Of a stretch of 64,000 nucleotides of DNA, positions 1-12,600 are shown one piece after another; position 1 is the first letter of the stretch, and each line of letters starts with the position of its first letter. Source of the DNA: Pochonia chlamydosporia 170 (taxonomy: Eukaryota; Ascomycota; Sordariomycetes; Hypocreales; Clavicipitaceae); NCBI RefSeq assembly GCF_001653235.2, contig NC_035793.1, positions 2,914,001 through 2,978,000 of the forward strand, read 5' to 3'. The translations under genes were made by a program, and so were the position numbers. A model generated the notes under the pieces. It had not been told where the DNA came from, ran no database searches, and was given only the letters and a program-made list of their open reading frames with translations.

Positions 1-2
1 CA

Positions 3-2047
3 TCAAGGGCTGTCAATGCTAAAACCCAGTCACCAGATGGCCGCTGGTATCGCACGCGATTCCTGCCCATGCATGCGAAAAAGACACACAACGGCAAGAC
101 AACCAATGACAGCATCATAGAAGGAGTCATTGGCGTTATCATGGATGTCACTGAGCTGCGGGACAGGGAAGAGGCCCTACTGAAACAATCACGCGAGAAG
201 CGAGAGGCCGTAGCGAACGAGGCTGCCGCCAAGGAAGCCAATAGATTGAAGAGCCAATTTTTGGCCAACATGTCTCACGAGATCCGAACACCCATTACAG
301 GCGTGCTAGGTATGGCTGAACTGCTTGGCGATATGGATTTGGATGAAGAGCAAAAGGATTACGTCGACAATATTCAGAGCTCAGCCACCTCTCTATTAAC
401 GGTTATCAACGACATTCTTGATTTTTCCAAAGTCGAGTCTGGGCGACTGGATGTAGAAGAAGTCCAATTCTCTTTGTCGCTCGTTGTCAAAGAAGTCGTG
501 CGAATGCTTCAGTTTGCCGTAGAGCGAAAGGATCTCGATTTCCAGTCGGACATTGGGAGTGACATTGAAAACGATATGGTCGTAATCGGTGACCCGGGGC
601 GAGTACGACAGATCATTACGAACCTATTGACGAACAGTATAAAATTCACAAATCAAGGATATGTAAGGTTTTCCGTCACCACGGAGACTGAGACGTCGGA
701 TTCGATCAATATCAAATTCGTCGTCGAGGACACTGGTATCGGCATTCAAGAAGACGTACGGAAGAAACTTTTCCAACCTTTCAGTCAAGGGGATGCCTCT
801 ACAGCCCGGCGTTTTGGCGGGACTGGACTGGGACTCACCATTTGCAAAAATCTTTTGGACCTGATGCACGGAAGCATTACCTTGGAATCCACGGTTGGTA
901 GCGGAACCAAGGCTGTCTTCTGGATTCCATTCAACAAACCCAATGGGCCGAGGCAGTCTCATCCAGTTCAGAGCGGGGCGATTCCGGATAGGTTGCAGTC
1001 CGACTTGAGTTTATCTTGCAACAGTTCTGAATATGATCAGGGTCAGGGAACTTCGACAAGCTCTGAAGGTGTTGCAGTCTTCTCATCGATGCCTCGCCGT
1101 CGCCTCTCCGTGCGAACGCCTCCTAGCGTTGACCAGGATATGCCTCGAACAGAGCGCGCCAAAATGCACATCCTGGTTGTCGAGGACAAGTAAGTCTTGA
1201 GTTGCTGTTCTTTGTTATGCCGAACAAAGTTGGGGGAAGCGAATTGCTAACGATCTCCACCAGCCCGGTAAACCAGAAGATTGCTATTAAAACAATCCAG
1301 AAACTTGGTTTCCAGGTCACTGCGGCATGGAACGGCAAAGAGGCTTTGGAGTACCTTACGGTCACCTCTCGCGGCCAAAATACGAAGCCAGACATGATCC
1401 TTATGGATGTCCAAATGCCAATCATCGATGGGTACAAATGCACCCACGTTTTGCGATATCACTCCCCTTACAAGACACTGCTGCAAGACGTTCCAATTGT
1501 GGCCATGACTGCGTCTGCCATCCATGGTGACCGGGAAAAGTGCAATAAAGCTGGGATGGACGACTATTTAGCCAAACCAGTGACAATGAATATACTTGAA
1601 AGAATGCTGGTACGGTGGTGTCTCGCGAGACGCAAGGTACCGGGGAATAGAGAGGCACGCTCGAACTGCTCGCAGGGGAGCGGACGTTGTGATACCGCAG
1701 GAATTCCTCAAGTTGGACATGAAGGAGCCGGCGACGGATCCGAGAAAATGGTGGGAGAAGAATTCCAAAGCAGTCTTACGACACCGAAACCTCTAACAAG
1801 TGCCAACGGACAGCCCGAGCCCTCACCGTTTGATTCCCCTGTGGCACCTGAGTTGAATGTGCAGATCAGGCGTCAGGAAGAGGAGCAGGAATTGTCTAGC
1901 ATGTTGCAAGAGAACAAGTTGATCGACGCTGCAGGCGGACCGTCGTTCTATCACACTCCGTCATTTCAAGAACCAAGCCCTGGAGAGGCATTAACAGAAG
2001 AGAATATGCAGAAGCTGAAGAGCGAGACCAGTAATTTTGAGCAGTAG
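3..2047 (+). CDS. Hybrid histidine kinase, C-terminal part (5' truncated by window edge)
   Basis: This is a two-component phosphorelay sensor: it autophosphorylates on His and passes the phosphate to its own receiver Asp. The frame is open from base 3, so the start and the N-terminal sensor lie outside the window. The first residues resemble the end of a PAS domain ([11 protein letters not shown]). A HisKA box follows ([12 protein letters not shown], His codon 276-278), then an HATPase with N (TNSIKF), G1 (EDTGIGI) and G2 (GGTGLGL) boxes, and a C-terminal receiver (VVEDNPVNQ, phospho-acceptor Asp in LMDVQMP at 1406-1408, Lys in YLAKP). One intron, 1190-1263, splits the Asn codon of the receiver start; without it the receiver is broken. 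About 656 residues are visible. The last roughly 130 residues are low-complexity and unrecognised. The fungal HHK group cannot be assigned without the N-terminus. Confidence 0.93.
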
Positions 2048-3007
2048 CTGGCTAGATGTAGCAAAAGCGGGTTGGTGGATGGCCCATTTGCTAACCGACA
2101 TCGATGCAACTCCAAAAACCACCTCCAACGAGCAAAGGATGGAAATACCAAGTCCAGTCTTCCACGCAGCTCGAGAACAAGCCTCAAAGCTCTTTTGCCG
2201 GCGTTTCTTTTCCACACTACGATACCCTGAGAACTGGACCTGGTCAGCAGACCTGAAACCCCCCGAGCGAGGGCACATCATTGCCCAACTGAACGCGAGC
2301 CTCCCGCCATACCCCATTCTAGATGCATATCCGCTGCAGGTGATGTGCATAGGGTGCGAACATGGCAAAATTGGCAGTCCTTTTATTACATGCAGAGCTG
2401 CTCTTAATACACATTGGGGGAAAAGAGGGCAGTACAAATATACATTGGAGATGGATTAGACTTAGTTCGAGTTGTGTATACGGCATGGCTGGTGCATTGT
2501 TGGTTTTGAGTTCACATTTTCTTTTACTTTCCTTTCCTCTTCCTTTTTCTTTCCTTTTGAGAATTGTAAGCGGACTACATATACGGGCGCAGGCGGAGCA
2601 ACACTTGGGGGCATGATTTTATACCAATCTCGACGTGGTTGGCAGCGGTTGAATCTTTTACAGCACCATTTTAATGTTTGAATAATGACTTGTATATACT
2701 GTGGGTGGCGATAGACGTGTCCCCCAGAGGTAATGGCACAATACAGGCATCCGGAATTTTGGACTCTGCATCTGTGTCGAAATCGATTCGTTTGGCTTCG
2801 TTAAATAGATGGTTTCACCATGGACTGAAAGGAAGAACATGACAAACGTGCTACCATATCACGCGTTTAATTCGCGGTGACGACTACCAATGAATGCTTC
2901 CATGTACGCTACCCAAAATGACAGATTTGTATTCATGATGCATATATAAAACCGCCCCTACATCCCCCATTAAATAAACAAGGTAAGGAAAAAACTCCGA
3001 CCATTAA
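2048..3007. other. Convergent intergenic region
   Basis: This is the 3' flank shared by the histidine kinase and noxA, which are transcribed towards each other. It contains T-rich stretches around 2515-2565 suited to 3'-end formation. The short open frames across 2037-2459 run through the kinase stop codon and have no recognisable content. I see no gene here. Confidence 0.6.
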
Positions 3008-4815
3008 TTAGAAATGCTCCTTCCAGAATCTAAAGTTGACTTCTCGAACGGTGGCAGCCTTGCATGCCGACTTGATATCACGGGCTAAAGTTTCCGTGTT
3101 AGTCTCTATGCCTATTATCAACGTTCATGTGGACAAGATTGCAACTTACCAGCTGCGGAGGGACCGCAGAAATAGACACCAACAGTCGTTCGCATGCTTC
3201 CCTCTAAGCCGTTGAGATATGTCCTGTCAAGAATGCCATCTCTCATGGTAGTGAAGAGTCTCTTAAAGTCGGGACGACCAAAGTGAGTCCTTGACTTGAG
3301 TTCGGTAAGAGGATCCATCTCAGCACCGACACTGTTGAGCACAATATTTTGTGTCGTGTCCATGTCCAGCTTCTGAGTAAGATAGGTGTGGATTTTGAGG
3401 AATTCAACTCCAGAGCTGCCAGGAACGCGAGCAGCTTCATTGGACTGCTCCTCCAGGGAGGAAAGTAAAGTCTGGAACCACTCAAAGGAACCGGTGTCCT
3501 TGCAAACCCAGATGAATTCCACGCGACGAAGTCGGGTAGGCGGGTTGGGAGAGTTACGAAGGTGCCAGATGTTTTTGAGGATGGCCGCCCACGGTGTGAC
3601 GCCGATACCAGTGCCAATCAACACGGCGATTTCGTTCTCAAACACGTCTTCTGCGGGTGCTCCGTACGGTCCGTCGATGCGAAGACCAGGCATTTGCTGT
3701 CCATTTTGCAGCGCAACTTCGTACATACCCATGGGATCGACTCCGTCATACAGCTTAGCTTGAGCACCACCAGCTCCAGTAGCATCACCCAAGGCGCGGG
3801 TGAAGTCTCCAACTTGTCTGACGTGGACGGAAACATAGGGATCAAAGGGGCACGATGTAATGGTGAATGGGTGCCACTGGTATTTTGAGATTGAAGGGAC
3901 CTGGAGGAAGAGCCACTGACCGGCCTTGTATTTGAATGAGGGCTTGTTGAATTGAATTTCGACAACGTCGTACGGGTGGCGGACAACCCTGGTGATTTTG
4001 GTCTCCCGGCGCGCACGGATTTCACGGTACAGACGCTCGATCAAATAGAGACCACCAGTCCACAGCTCCCATCGCCAGCCTAGGTATCCGATACAGTGAG
4101 TCCAGTATGGGTCACCTGCAAAAGGCGAAAAGGCGTCCACTGAGTCTCGCACGAAGCATCCGACGGTGTGCGTATACAGAGCCAACAGAAAAGGAATGAA
4201 GAGATGGTGCGTGTACCAAAAAGTTTCGAATGACTGCTGGCGGATTCGGGAATGGGCGGTGGTGTACATGAGGAGCATGCACAGCAACATTACATGACCC
4301 GTAATACCACCTGCCTGGGCATAGTGAATCTGAAGAGCGCTGACGGGACGAATCTGAGTTTTTTCGACGTTGAAGAAATTGACGTAATGGGCACCGACGT
4401 GGAAAGTCGAAAATATAAGCAATGCGTAGGCCAGTTGTCTGTGGAACCAGAGATTCTCGTCAAGAGGAAGAAAGCGGACCTTGGGTCGGAGCCAGCGCAT
4501 AATTGTGCGGCAGACAGGCAAGAGGATGAGCATTCCGTCGACACTAAGCACCAAGCCAGCGCCTCGAGATATCCAGACAGAGAACTTCAAAGTGTTCAGA
4601 CCAGCCAGTCGTATGTCCGCGGCCTGCTTATACCTGGAATCCAGAGGATCAGACATGACTATTCTCAAAGATAGATGGGCCAAGCCAGGTGCTTGTACTT
4701 ACCATCCATAAGCAAAGATGCCCCAATGAAATGTCCAGAAGAGGATATGAAAGAACAACTTTTGTGGTGTAAACTGCTTGCGAATCAACTCGCCATACCC
4801 CAGTTGGCCCGCCAT
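3008..4815 (-). CDS. noxA: NADPH oxidase NoxA (superoxide-generating, gp91phox family)
   Basis: This membrane flavocytochrome moves electrons from cytosolic NADPH through FAD and two haems to O2, giving superoxide. In fungi it acts in hyphal fusion, sexual development and infection structures. Exons 4703-4815, 3150-4633 and 3008-3084 give 557 residues, the usual NoxA size. The first exon starts MAGQLGYGELI and carries the first membrane helix; the last small exon restores the FRFWKEHF end. Haem-ligand-type histidines lie in HRQLAYALLIF..FHVGAHY and FWYTHHLF. The FAD site is HPFTITSC, the NADPH sites are GTGIGVTP and the YFCGPSAA region. Splicing was fixed by phase and by NoxA conservation (GWYKQAAD across intron 1, GPSAAARD across intron 2). 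NoxB is less likely because there is no long N-terminal extension. The 5' side is a large gene-free region. Confidence 0.95.
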
Positions 4816-5084
4816 GGCAAATATATGCGGCTTCTTGCCGGGGTTGAGAAATTATTTCAATGTCGACCGGCGACAGAGTTCGGCCCAAGAATCAAATACC
4901 TATGCAAATAACGGTGCATAGGCTTCTCTTTAGATTTTGGTTGGCCCTTCCAGAGGTCAAAACGCCGCTCTGTATCGCCGTGATGCGATTCTCGCCTCCG
5001 CTCGGAAATTTGGCAAATGAGACGTCTCACAGTTGACCGAGTACACCCTGAACGAGCGGTGTTTCGACACGAGTATCATAAACG

Positions 5085-5260
5085 AGAGTCGGCTCAGGAA
5101 GGCGAAAGCAATCAAGAACTGTACAACATACAAAGAAGAGAAGCGATCTGAACCAGCAGGAATGAAAAGAAGGAAATGGTAGGAAGAAAGCAACCCGAGC
5201 CGTTGCCAAGAAGGATGGAAAGAAAGAAACAGAAACAGAAGTTAAAAAGAGACAATGGCG
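5085..5260 (-). promoter_or_regulatory. Pyrimidine-rich tract, probable noxA promoter or 5' leader
   Basis: Read on the noxA strand this stretch is strongly CT-rich, beginning 270 bases upstream of the chosen ATG. Such tracts often precede transcription starts in filamentous fungi. The role is inferred from composition and position only. Confidence 0.35.
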
Positions 5261-5990
5261 CAAAGGGTATTGAAATGGAGACCGAGTTTGGTGAGAGTCG
5301 ACAATGGCAGTTGCGGGAAGCCAGTGGCGGAAGAACTGAGCCGAGTCGCAGGTGAGCCGGGGATCTGACACTGACGGAAATGTGGCTATCTTGGTTGTCG
5401 GGGGACAGGGCTGTGCCGGGGGCTACATTAATCGTGAAGCTTTTGGATTTTGCTGGGTATCTCTAGCGGGTGCTGTCACCGGGCAGCCAGCCAAAGCCAG
5501 GTCGATGCGGTTGCGGACGGTCAAGAGGCCGATTTGGAATAATGCTGATTGGGTAGAAGATGGACTAGTTCACGCCCAGAGGCGTAGATCATACGCGAGA
5601 CTCGTTCAGGAGCGGTCATGAACCATGTCTGGTGGGCAAAAACTATTGCAGTTGGGACGGTATGGAGAAGACGAGTTTGGGCTACTGCATCCAGGTGAGG
5701 ACGGGGATTTGCGACGACGAGTGCGTGAGGCTGGCTTCGAAACTTGTCAACTGCTGCTGGAGGTGTCAGATGTTTCGGAGTGACGGGGGGGTCTGGTGCG
5801 GTGATGCAGCACAGTCTGGTGACGGATGTTACCTCAGCAGCCTGCGGTATCAGCATTACTCCTCCCTCTGGATGGTGAAGATGGCGAAATATACTCACGG
5901 AGTACGGGGAGTTTAAGTTGGACTGCGCAAATTCGAGGTTGAGATGTTGTCGTCGGCTGTGATTTATTAATGTTCAACAACCATCTGGTC

Positions 5991-6038
5991 CCAGACCCTC
6001 CGTCCAGACCCTCCGTCCAGACCCTCCATCCAGACCCC
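5991..6038 (+). repeat. 13-bp tandem repeat, about 3.5 copies
   Basis: Two perfect copies of CGTCCAGACCCTC (6001-6013 and 6014-6026) are flanked by a partial copy at 5991-6000 and a variant copy starting CATCCAGACCCC at 6027. This is a minisatellite in non-coding DNA with no visible function. Confidence 0.9.
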
Positions 6039-7723
6039 AGGACTTCTAGCCCTGGACTGGACGAAATAGATCAAATGCCAGGCATTCTGCCCCGCCCGCC
6101 AAGTGCTTCAACTCTCTGGCAATAGGTGAAATTGCCAATACTGGCTCAATTCTGACTGTCAGTGGTCGAATAATTATGGCAATGGCGGCCACCAAACCCA
6201 TTTTGGAGAGGGGTCACAGGTCCCGGCGCTTAGAGATGTGTGGACGAACCAACGACATGCCAGCCAAGGTTGGGACAAGGTTGGGACGGATGCAAGGTGA
6301 CGGCGCTAGTAATGGCTGGAACGGTCGAGTTGGACCAAGTCAAGGCCCGTCGGTCCTTCGCACCAGACCGTTGGCGCCTTCGCACGGCCCCAGTGTTTGG
6401 AGTTGTGAGGCGTGACATGGGGCGGACTGTTGTTGTTGCTGCTTTTGCTGTTTCGTCAGACATGTTGAGGCAGGGTTCCGAGGCTTGATCAAGGTTCATC
6501 AACCTGGACAGGCTGTCCAAGTTCGCCAGATCCGATGCGTGGTACATTGTCTGAGAGGAATGTACCATGCGTAATAGGTGAGGAGTTTGAATACGGAGTA
6601 TTTCTTCTGGGAATTTGTCAATTGTGAATTTTGAGGTTGGTGGACAGTTTGGCGTCGAGCTGTGATTGGACGAACCAGACATTAATTCATTGATGTCAGT
6701 TGTGGCAGGAGCGGTTGACCAGACTTGACATTTTACCATCTCGGAAGCACCAAGCAGACGAAACAAACCAGACCAGACGCAAAGACACAACTCAAACTGA
6801 CTGAACACTCCACGCAGCTGCCAGTTCATTTCCTTTCCTACATCAGTATCAGCCTCCTTCGATCCTAACCAAGATCGTGCAGGCTCTGCAATACCCCAGT
6901 TTTAGCCCCCTGGTGGCACCTTTGGTCAATCCCTGGTCGTCTCAAGTTTGAGTTGTGAAACTACCCACACAGGATAGAGCAACATCCGATACGGTTCCGT
7001 CTCTACGCCCAGGCAATGCCGTCATGAGCAAAGATCCTATCAGACACAAAGTGCGCGCAGAACGTCATACGGCTAAACTCCAGTTCGTAGCATGCAGTTT
7101 TGATGACAAAAAAAACAACCCCCTGCCTGAGGAGGGTCAAAACATGTTCACCAGGGCGGAGCCGTTGAACAAATGTCAACTTATGCATTTCATACATGAC
7201 GTCGCATCATGCTCAGTCTTGCGGACGAGAGTCCATCTGTGCAAGATAAGCCAATGAGCTGTGTCTTTCCCAGATGCATTAACTTTGGCCAGGGCTGGCT
7301 GGAAAAAATCTCAATCTGACTGACTGGGCAACGCAATGGAATGGCATGATGCACGAATGTCGTGTCGAGATTGTCCTCAAGAGACCTAGGTTACCCTAGA
7401 ACGCCTTTGTCGTCCCTTGCGCTCTGCCACCTCGCCATTGACCTCCGAGCCATAGTTTTGGATGAAGATGCAGTGAGGAACTCTGAGTCTGTACACATTA
7501 ATACAACATCTCGCATTTTATCATTGGCATTTGTCAGTTCGCGAGGAATCGCCGGACTTTTGTCAGCCATACCCCGCTTTCTCCTGCAGGTTGGTATGTA
7601 TGTCTAGTCATCGTCTCCATAGCAAAGACCAACGAACAGAATCCTGGAGCATCAGGGTGACCTTTTCATGCATTTCAAACGACATCAGGTCATATCGAGG
7701 CTCTTGGTCAACACTCCCCTGTC

Positions 7724-8632
7724 ATGAATGAAGCTCCAGGAGCTGTTTTAAACACAGTAGAACTACTGGAAGCCATCCTCTTAGACCTCGACATCCATAC
7801 CTTGCTCGTCTCTGCTCCCCGTGTCTGTCAACGATGGAATTTCGTGATTAAAGAGTCTCTATCCCTGCAGCAGGCTCTCTTTTTCCAACCCAACGACGTC
7901 CCTCTTGGGAATGAAAAAGACCATGGCCAAATCCAACCAAAGATGCAAAATCCCTTTCTCAAAGATGTGTTCCCAGCCTGGTTTCAACACACCAATGCCT
8001 TCAACGAGGACGGCAACAGCCTAGGGAGCAGCAGGACTACCATTGGAAACAGACAGATAATGAAGGGATACATGATGTTCCAAGACACCAAACTTTATAA
8101 AATGAACATGTACGCTCCTGATAATCCGTTCCTCCGACCATGCGCATCCTGGCGTCGAATGCTTATCTCCCAACCTCCCTGTCGAACCATTGTTGCCACG
8201 TCCACCAAGTTAGCAGGCAATTGGTACTATCCGTATACGGCACACTCGAAAGACGGATTGCGAATGATGGATTTGTACGGAATCACTTTGCAACATGCTG
8301 CACAACACGACACGTCGAGCTTCGTGGTAGTCTGGCCAGAAGGCGGCGACGATGGCTACGTCCACATGCTGGGTCATCTAGCTCGAGCGAGTGCCGGAAT
8401 GGACCGAAAACTTGATATGAGTGCTAGACTTATCTGGAATTGCAAGCCAGATCTGGTGGTGAAGCTGCTTTGGAATCGTAGCTGGGGCGGTCATCACGTT
8501 GATTTCAACAACAATGCGTTTTGGATTGGCTGCGGAGTCAATGAACTGCTTCCTAGCATCAAAGACAGACAGTCCAGCCTTTATGCCTCAAAAGATATTC
8601 AGTTCCAATCGGCAATATTTACTAGCAAGTGA
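7724..8632 (+). CDS. F-box-like protein, 302 residues
   Basis: This is a single-exon gene starting MNEAPGAVLNTVELLEAILLD. Residues about 9-55 match the fungal F-box pattern: a helix with LNTVELLEAIL, then LDIHTLLVSAPRVCQRWNFVIKES. F-box proteins bind Skp1 in SCF ubiquitin ligases through this part. The remaining roughly 245 residues have no recognisable substrate-binding repeats, but they end in a stretch of the kind often seen in small fungal F-box paralogues (HHVDFNNNAFWIGCG). The target is unknown. The gene lies just upstream of tRNA-Ser. The F-box assignment rests on pattern alone; the open frame itself is solid. Confidence 0.8.
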   Translation: MNEAPGAVLNTVELLEAILLDLDIHTLLVSAPRVCQRWNFVIKESLSLQQALFFQPNDVPLGNEKDHGQIQPKMQNPFLKDVFPAWFQHTNAFNEDGNSLGSSRTTIGNRQIMKGYMMFQDTKLYKMNMYAPDNPFLRPCASWRRMLISQPPCRTIVATSTKLAGNWYYPYTAHSKDGLRMMDLYGITLQHAAQHDTSSFVVVWPEGGDDGYVHMLGHLARASAGMDRKLDMSARLIWNCKPDLVVKLLWNRSWGGHHVDFNNNAFWIGCGVNELLPSIKDRQSSLYASKDIQFQSAIFTSK

Positions 8633-8736
8633 AAACAGGGTCTGTTGGAACGATTGTGGGAATTTGAAATCGGGTTGCTGACTTCATGCAGCAATATGAG
8701 TTGATATTTGACCCTTTTTTCTTATCGCAGCCAATG

Positions 8737-8817
8737 GGCAGAGTGCCAGAGTGGTTAATGGGTACGCCTAGAAAGCGTATGGTTTCGGCCTCGCAGGTTC
8801 GAATCCTGTCTCTGTCG
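8737..8817 (+). tRNA. tRNA-Ser, anticodon AGA
   Basis: The sequence folds as a class II cloverleaf. The acceptor stem pairs GGCAGAG (8737-8743) with CTCTGTC (8810-8816), with discriminator G at 8817. The D stem is CCA/TGG, and the anticodon stem TACGC/GCGTA carries the loop CTAGAAA, with anticodon AGA at 8770-8772. There is a long variable arm, as serine tRNAs have, and a T loop TTCGAAT. There is no intron. The anticodon decodes UCU, and UCC after A-to-I editing. Confidence 0.95.
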
Positions 8818-8825
8818 AGGATTTC

Positions 8826-8834
8826 TTTTTTTTT
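8826..8834 (+). terminator. RNA polymerase III terminator of tRNA-Ser
   Basis: A run of nine T residues begins nine bases after the tRNA discriminator base, the standard Pol III stop signal. Confidence 0.85.
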
Positions 8835-9634
8835 CTTGACTCCCTCAATACGAGAGACCCTTGATATCTTCTTTTTTCTTTTGCACAAAATGCTTTTTGA
8901 TGGCTTTGCACCTTAAAATCGGTATGGCGGAGCCGTCAATTGACGCCTATCCGAGCAGCATCAGGATTTGAAGCAAACTACAGACTGGGCAACATGGTGC
9001 AGGCTTTGGTGAAGTACGGTAGATGATAGTATTGGTGATTGTTCGTATTTTTCTTCTTGCTGATTATCTTCTATTCTGGCTCAACGTCCTGAGTCAATTT
9101 AAGCTTCGACTAACTTCTCGCCTGCCCTGGTTTCACTTGTCGCACTTGATTATGTGTCGCGTGCTTCTTAGCTTGGAAACTACTTAAGTAGACACAGCTT
9201 TCCGCTGGGCCATGGGTAAGCTACTTACTTACCCAACGAGCAATCTTGCATGAACGCTAGTTGATGGGCTTCAAACAATTCTAATTTGTCTGATATAACA
9301 TTCAAATAAACACAGAATAAATTATCAAATATGGAAAGTCGATCTGCAAGGGGCTCCTCATGCCAAGGAATTAAGCTTATGACGTAAGGCTGATCCGGAA
9401 GTGGGAATCTCGATGCAACTTTGACTTTGACTGGACTTTTGACGTGGCTCGACTTGACATTCGGCACTTCGGCTGTTGCACCAACCTTCAAGCTGTGCAA
9501 ACACCAGTCCTCATCATCCTTCTTCCCTTTGGAACAGTTTTCTCATCAACAGGCTGCTTCAATTTTTAGATTGATTCCCATGGTCTTGCCGATGACGTGC
9601 CGGCAAGGCTTGATTCCCACAGCCACCCGCGATC
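8835..9634. other. Intergenic region before the tricalbin gene
   Basis: About 0.8 kb, probably holding the promoter of the downstream C2-domain gene. I see no gene or RNA in it. Confidence 0.5.
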
Positions 9635-12600
9635 ATGCCTCCTGCCATGGACGAACCTGATGATGTGCGCCGCTACCAGGCGCCTTACAGCTCTCGCAGA
9701 CCCGTGCCTACAATCTCTAGATATCGCGAAGAGAAGGCTGCCAGACAGCAAGAGTCAATGAAAGATGACTCTGCCGATGACACTCATGCAGAACCTGCTG
9801 GCCAGACAATTCATAATGAAGCCGACCCTGACGCCTCACGCGATCTCTCTCGCGAAAAGGTCAACGAAATGGAAACGGAGGACGGCGATAATGGAGCTCC
9901 CAAAGATACCTCTCAAGTTGACCCGGATTCAACAAATATCAAGCAAAGGAGAAAGGACCTCAAGCTCAGAAGAAAAGAGAGAGCGGAGCGAGAGGTGACG
10001 GACCCTGTTACTCATCTTCCTGTCACCATTCATGACTTCACAGACGAGGCTCTAAAGGAGGCGGTGTCCAGCCATGTCGCCTTCAAATCTGCGAAGCGGT
10101 CTGCTACTGGTCTGAATTCAAAGAACCACTCCACCGAGCACTTGCATAATGAGGCAAAGGATATGCAAGAGGCTCACGAGATGATCAACCGCACGTTTCC
10201 CCCACCTGATTTTGACCTGTTGAATAAGCATATAACGGCCATCAACAATCGTGGCCTTACCTTTGGCCTCGTGGGTCTTGCCCTTGTCGTCATCATCTCG
10301 TTCTTTTTGAGAGCACCCCCTGGCTTACGATCAAGCGTATCTGACTCAGAAGCAGACCATGGCAGCAGCAAGTGGTGGCTTTTTTCCACCCTGCTGATAG
10401 TTGGGTCTGCCGCAGCAGTGATTGCCGGAGTACGGGATTATACAACCAACAAAATCAACAACATCTTTCAGGATGAAGTTTGGGACGCACATCGTCAACA
10501 ACTGGCCAAGGACTCTAGCAAGCATGAAACCGAGACGACGATATGGCTCAACTCCCTGCTCGGAGCTGTGTGGCCGCTGATTAATCCTGATCTTTTCATC
10601 AGCTTGTCGGATACTCTCGAAGATGTGATGCAAGCATCCCTTCCCAAGCTGGTTCGAATGGTCAGTGTTGAAGATATTGGTCAGGGAAGTGAATCGATCC
10701 GAATACTAGGCATTCAATGGCTTCCGACGGGCGCTGCAAGCAAATCTGTAACTACAGATGGTAAGCTGACCTCGAATCATGACTCTGATGAGAACGACGG
10801 CAGCAAAACTCCAACCTCTAAGAAGTCTGGTACCAGTGGCTCCAAGCCCATGTCGAAGGCTGATGCCATAGCAGAAGGAATGGAAGGGGAGGAAGGTGAC
10901 TTCATCAACATGGAAGTAGCTTTTGCATATCGAACACGATCAAGCTCTCGAAGCCTCAAAGACAGAACAAAGGACATGCATCTTTACCTGGCATTTTATC
11001 TTCCCGGAAATATCAAGATCCCCGTTTGGGTCGACCTCCTTGGAATCATTGGGACAATGAGGATGCGCCTACAATTATGTCCTGATCCACCGTTCTTTTC
11101 GCTCTGCACCGTCACTTTCATGGGCCAACCAAAGGTTGATGTGCGATGTGTTCCGCTGAGCCGTCGGGGGCTGAACATCATGGATATTCCTCTCATAAGC
11201 AACTTTGTTCAAAGCGCCATTGATGCCGCAGTGGCAGAGTATGTGGCACCCAAGAGCCTGACTTTGGACTTGAAAGATATGCTTGCAGGTGACGACTTCA
11301 AGAAGGACACGGTCGCGACAGGAGTATTAATGATACACATCAAGCGAGGATATGACTTCAAGATGGGAGACACAGGAATTCCACTTATCCGGGATGCTAG
11401 TTCCGATCCGTACGTCTCGGTTGGATGGGCCAAGTTTGGCAAAGTTCTTTGGAGCACACGCATTTTGAAGTCTGAAATGGAGCCGTGCTGGGATGAAACA
11501 TGTTTTGTTCTTGTCAGCCCAGAGGAGGTAAATATTGAAGAGCGGGTCCGTGTTCAGCTATGGGACTCTGACAGATTTACCGCGGACGATGACCTCGGGC
11601 GTATTGAAGTGAGTTTGAAGGAACTGATGCATAATCAAGAGTCAAGGGGCAAGGTTTGGGAACGCACAGACGGATTTAGAGCCCTGAAAGCTGGCGACAA
11701 TATGCCTGGAAAGCTGGAATGGAGCGTGGGCTACTTTCCCAAGACTCGGATTCAACAGTGTCAGTTTGACAAACAAACCTATGATCCGAAGATCCGGTCA
11801 ATGGAGCAGCTCAAAGAAAAGGTGGATGAGACATGTGAGCGGAAGCTTCGTGAGTTCATGATCAAAGAAGGAATTAATGTACGTGACGAGGAAGAGTTGG
11901 AGCAGCAAAGGATGCTAGAGATGAAGACCCAAACGGATGCCATGATGATTTCGGCGCCACCACCTGACGGGTACCCCAGCGGCCTGCTAAGCATACAAAT
12001 CCACAATATTACCGGTCTTGAAATCGAACGACTAAACAAGCGGCAACCCGAAGATTATGATGAGGCGAGTGACGAAGAGGAAGAGGGCGACGGACTGCCT
12101 AGCTCCTACTGCACCGTCATTATCAACCACAGCAAGACTTTCAAGACGCGAACAAAGCCACAAAACTCAAAGCCGTTTTTCAATGCGGGATGTGAGCGAT
12201 TCATCAGAGACTGGAGAGATTGCGAAGTATTCGTTTCCGTCCGAGACGCAAGACTACACGAAGACAATCCTCTGTTGGGAATTGTCCATCTCCCACTCGC
12301 CGAGCTTTTCAAGGATCGCGCTCAAGTAATGGGATGGTACCCGTTAAGCGGTGGTGTCGGCCGTGGCCGCATCCGATTATCTCTTGTCTGGCGCAGCGTC
12401 AGACTCCAAGCTCCGTCTAACCTGCTGGGCTGGCAATACGGTACGGTAAACATACAACCAGTTGCCGTCAGCGATAATTGCCCGTCAGAGCTGCAATCAT
12501 GTAAATTAAAGCTCAAAACGGACATCAGCATGGGCAAGATGCGGCCGACGGGAAACAGCGGTAAATGGACGTCTAAAAAGGAACAGAGTCTCCATTTAGC

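Larger units (their letters stand above)
4816..7723. other. 2.9 kb gene-free stretch upstream of noxA
   Basis: It lies between the divergent noxA and F-box genes. Every open frame is short and unlike any family I know. The part nearest noxA (about 5085-5260) is purine-rich on the plus strand, that is pyrimidine-rich on the noxA sense strand, as is common in fungal promoters and 5' leaders. A short tandem repeat sits at 5991-6038. I see no tRNA or transposon signature. Confidence 0.5.

Noticed and set aside
5991..6038. Short direct repeats as a CRISPR-like array
   Set aside because: The copies are contiguous with no spacers, and the genome is eukaryotic. It is a minisatellite.
10346..10633. 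Minus-strand frame inside the tricalbin gene
   Set aside because: It is a shadow of the strong plus-strand coding frame.
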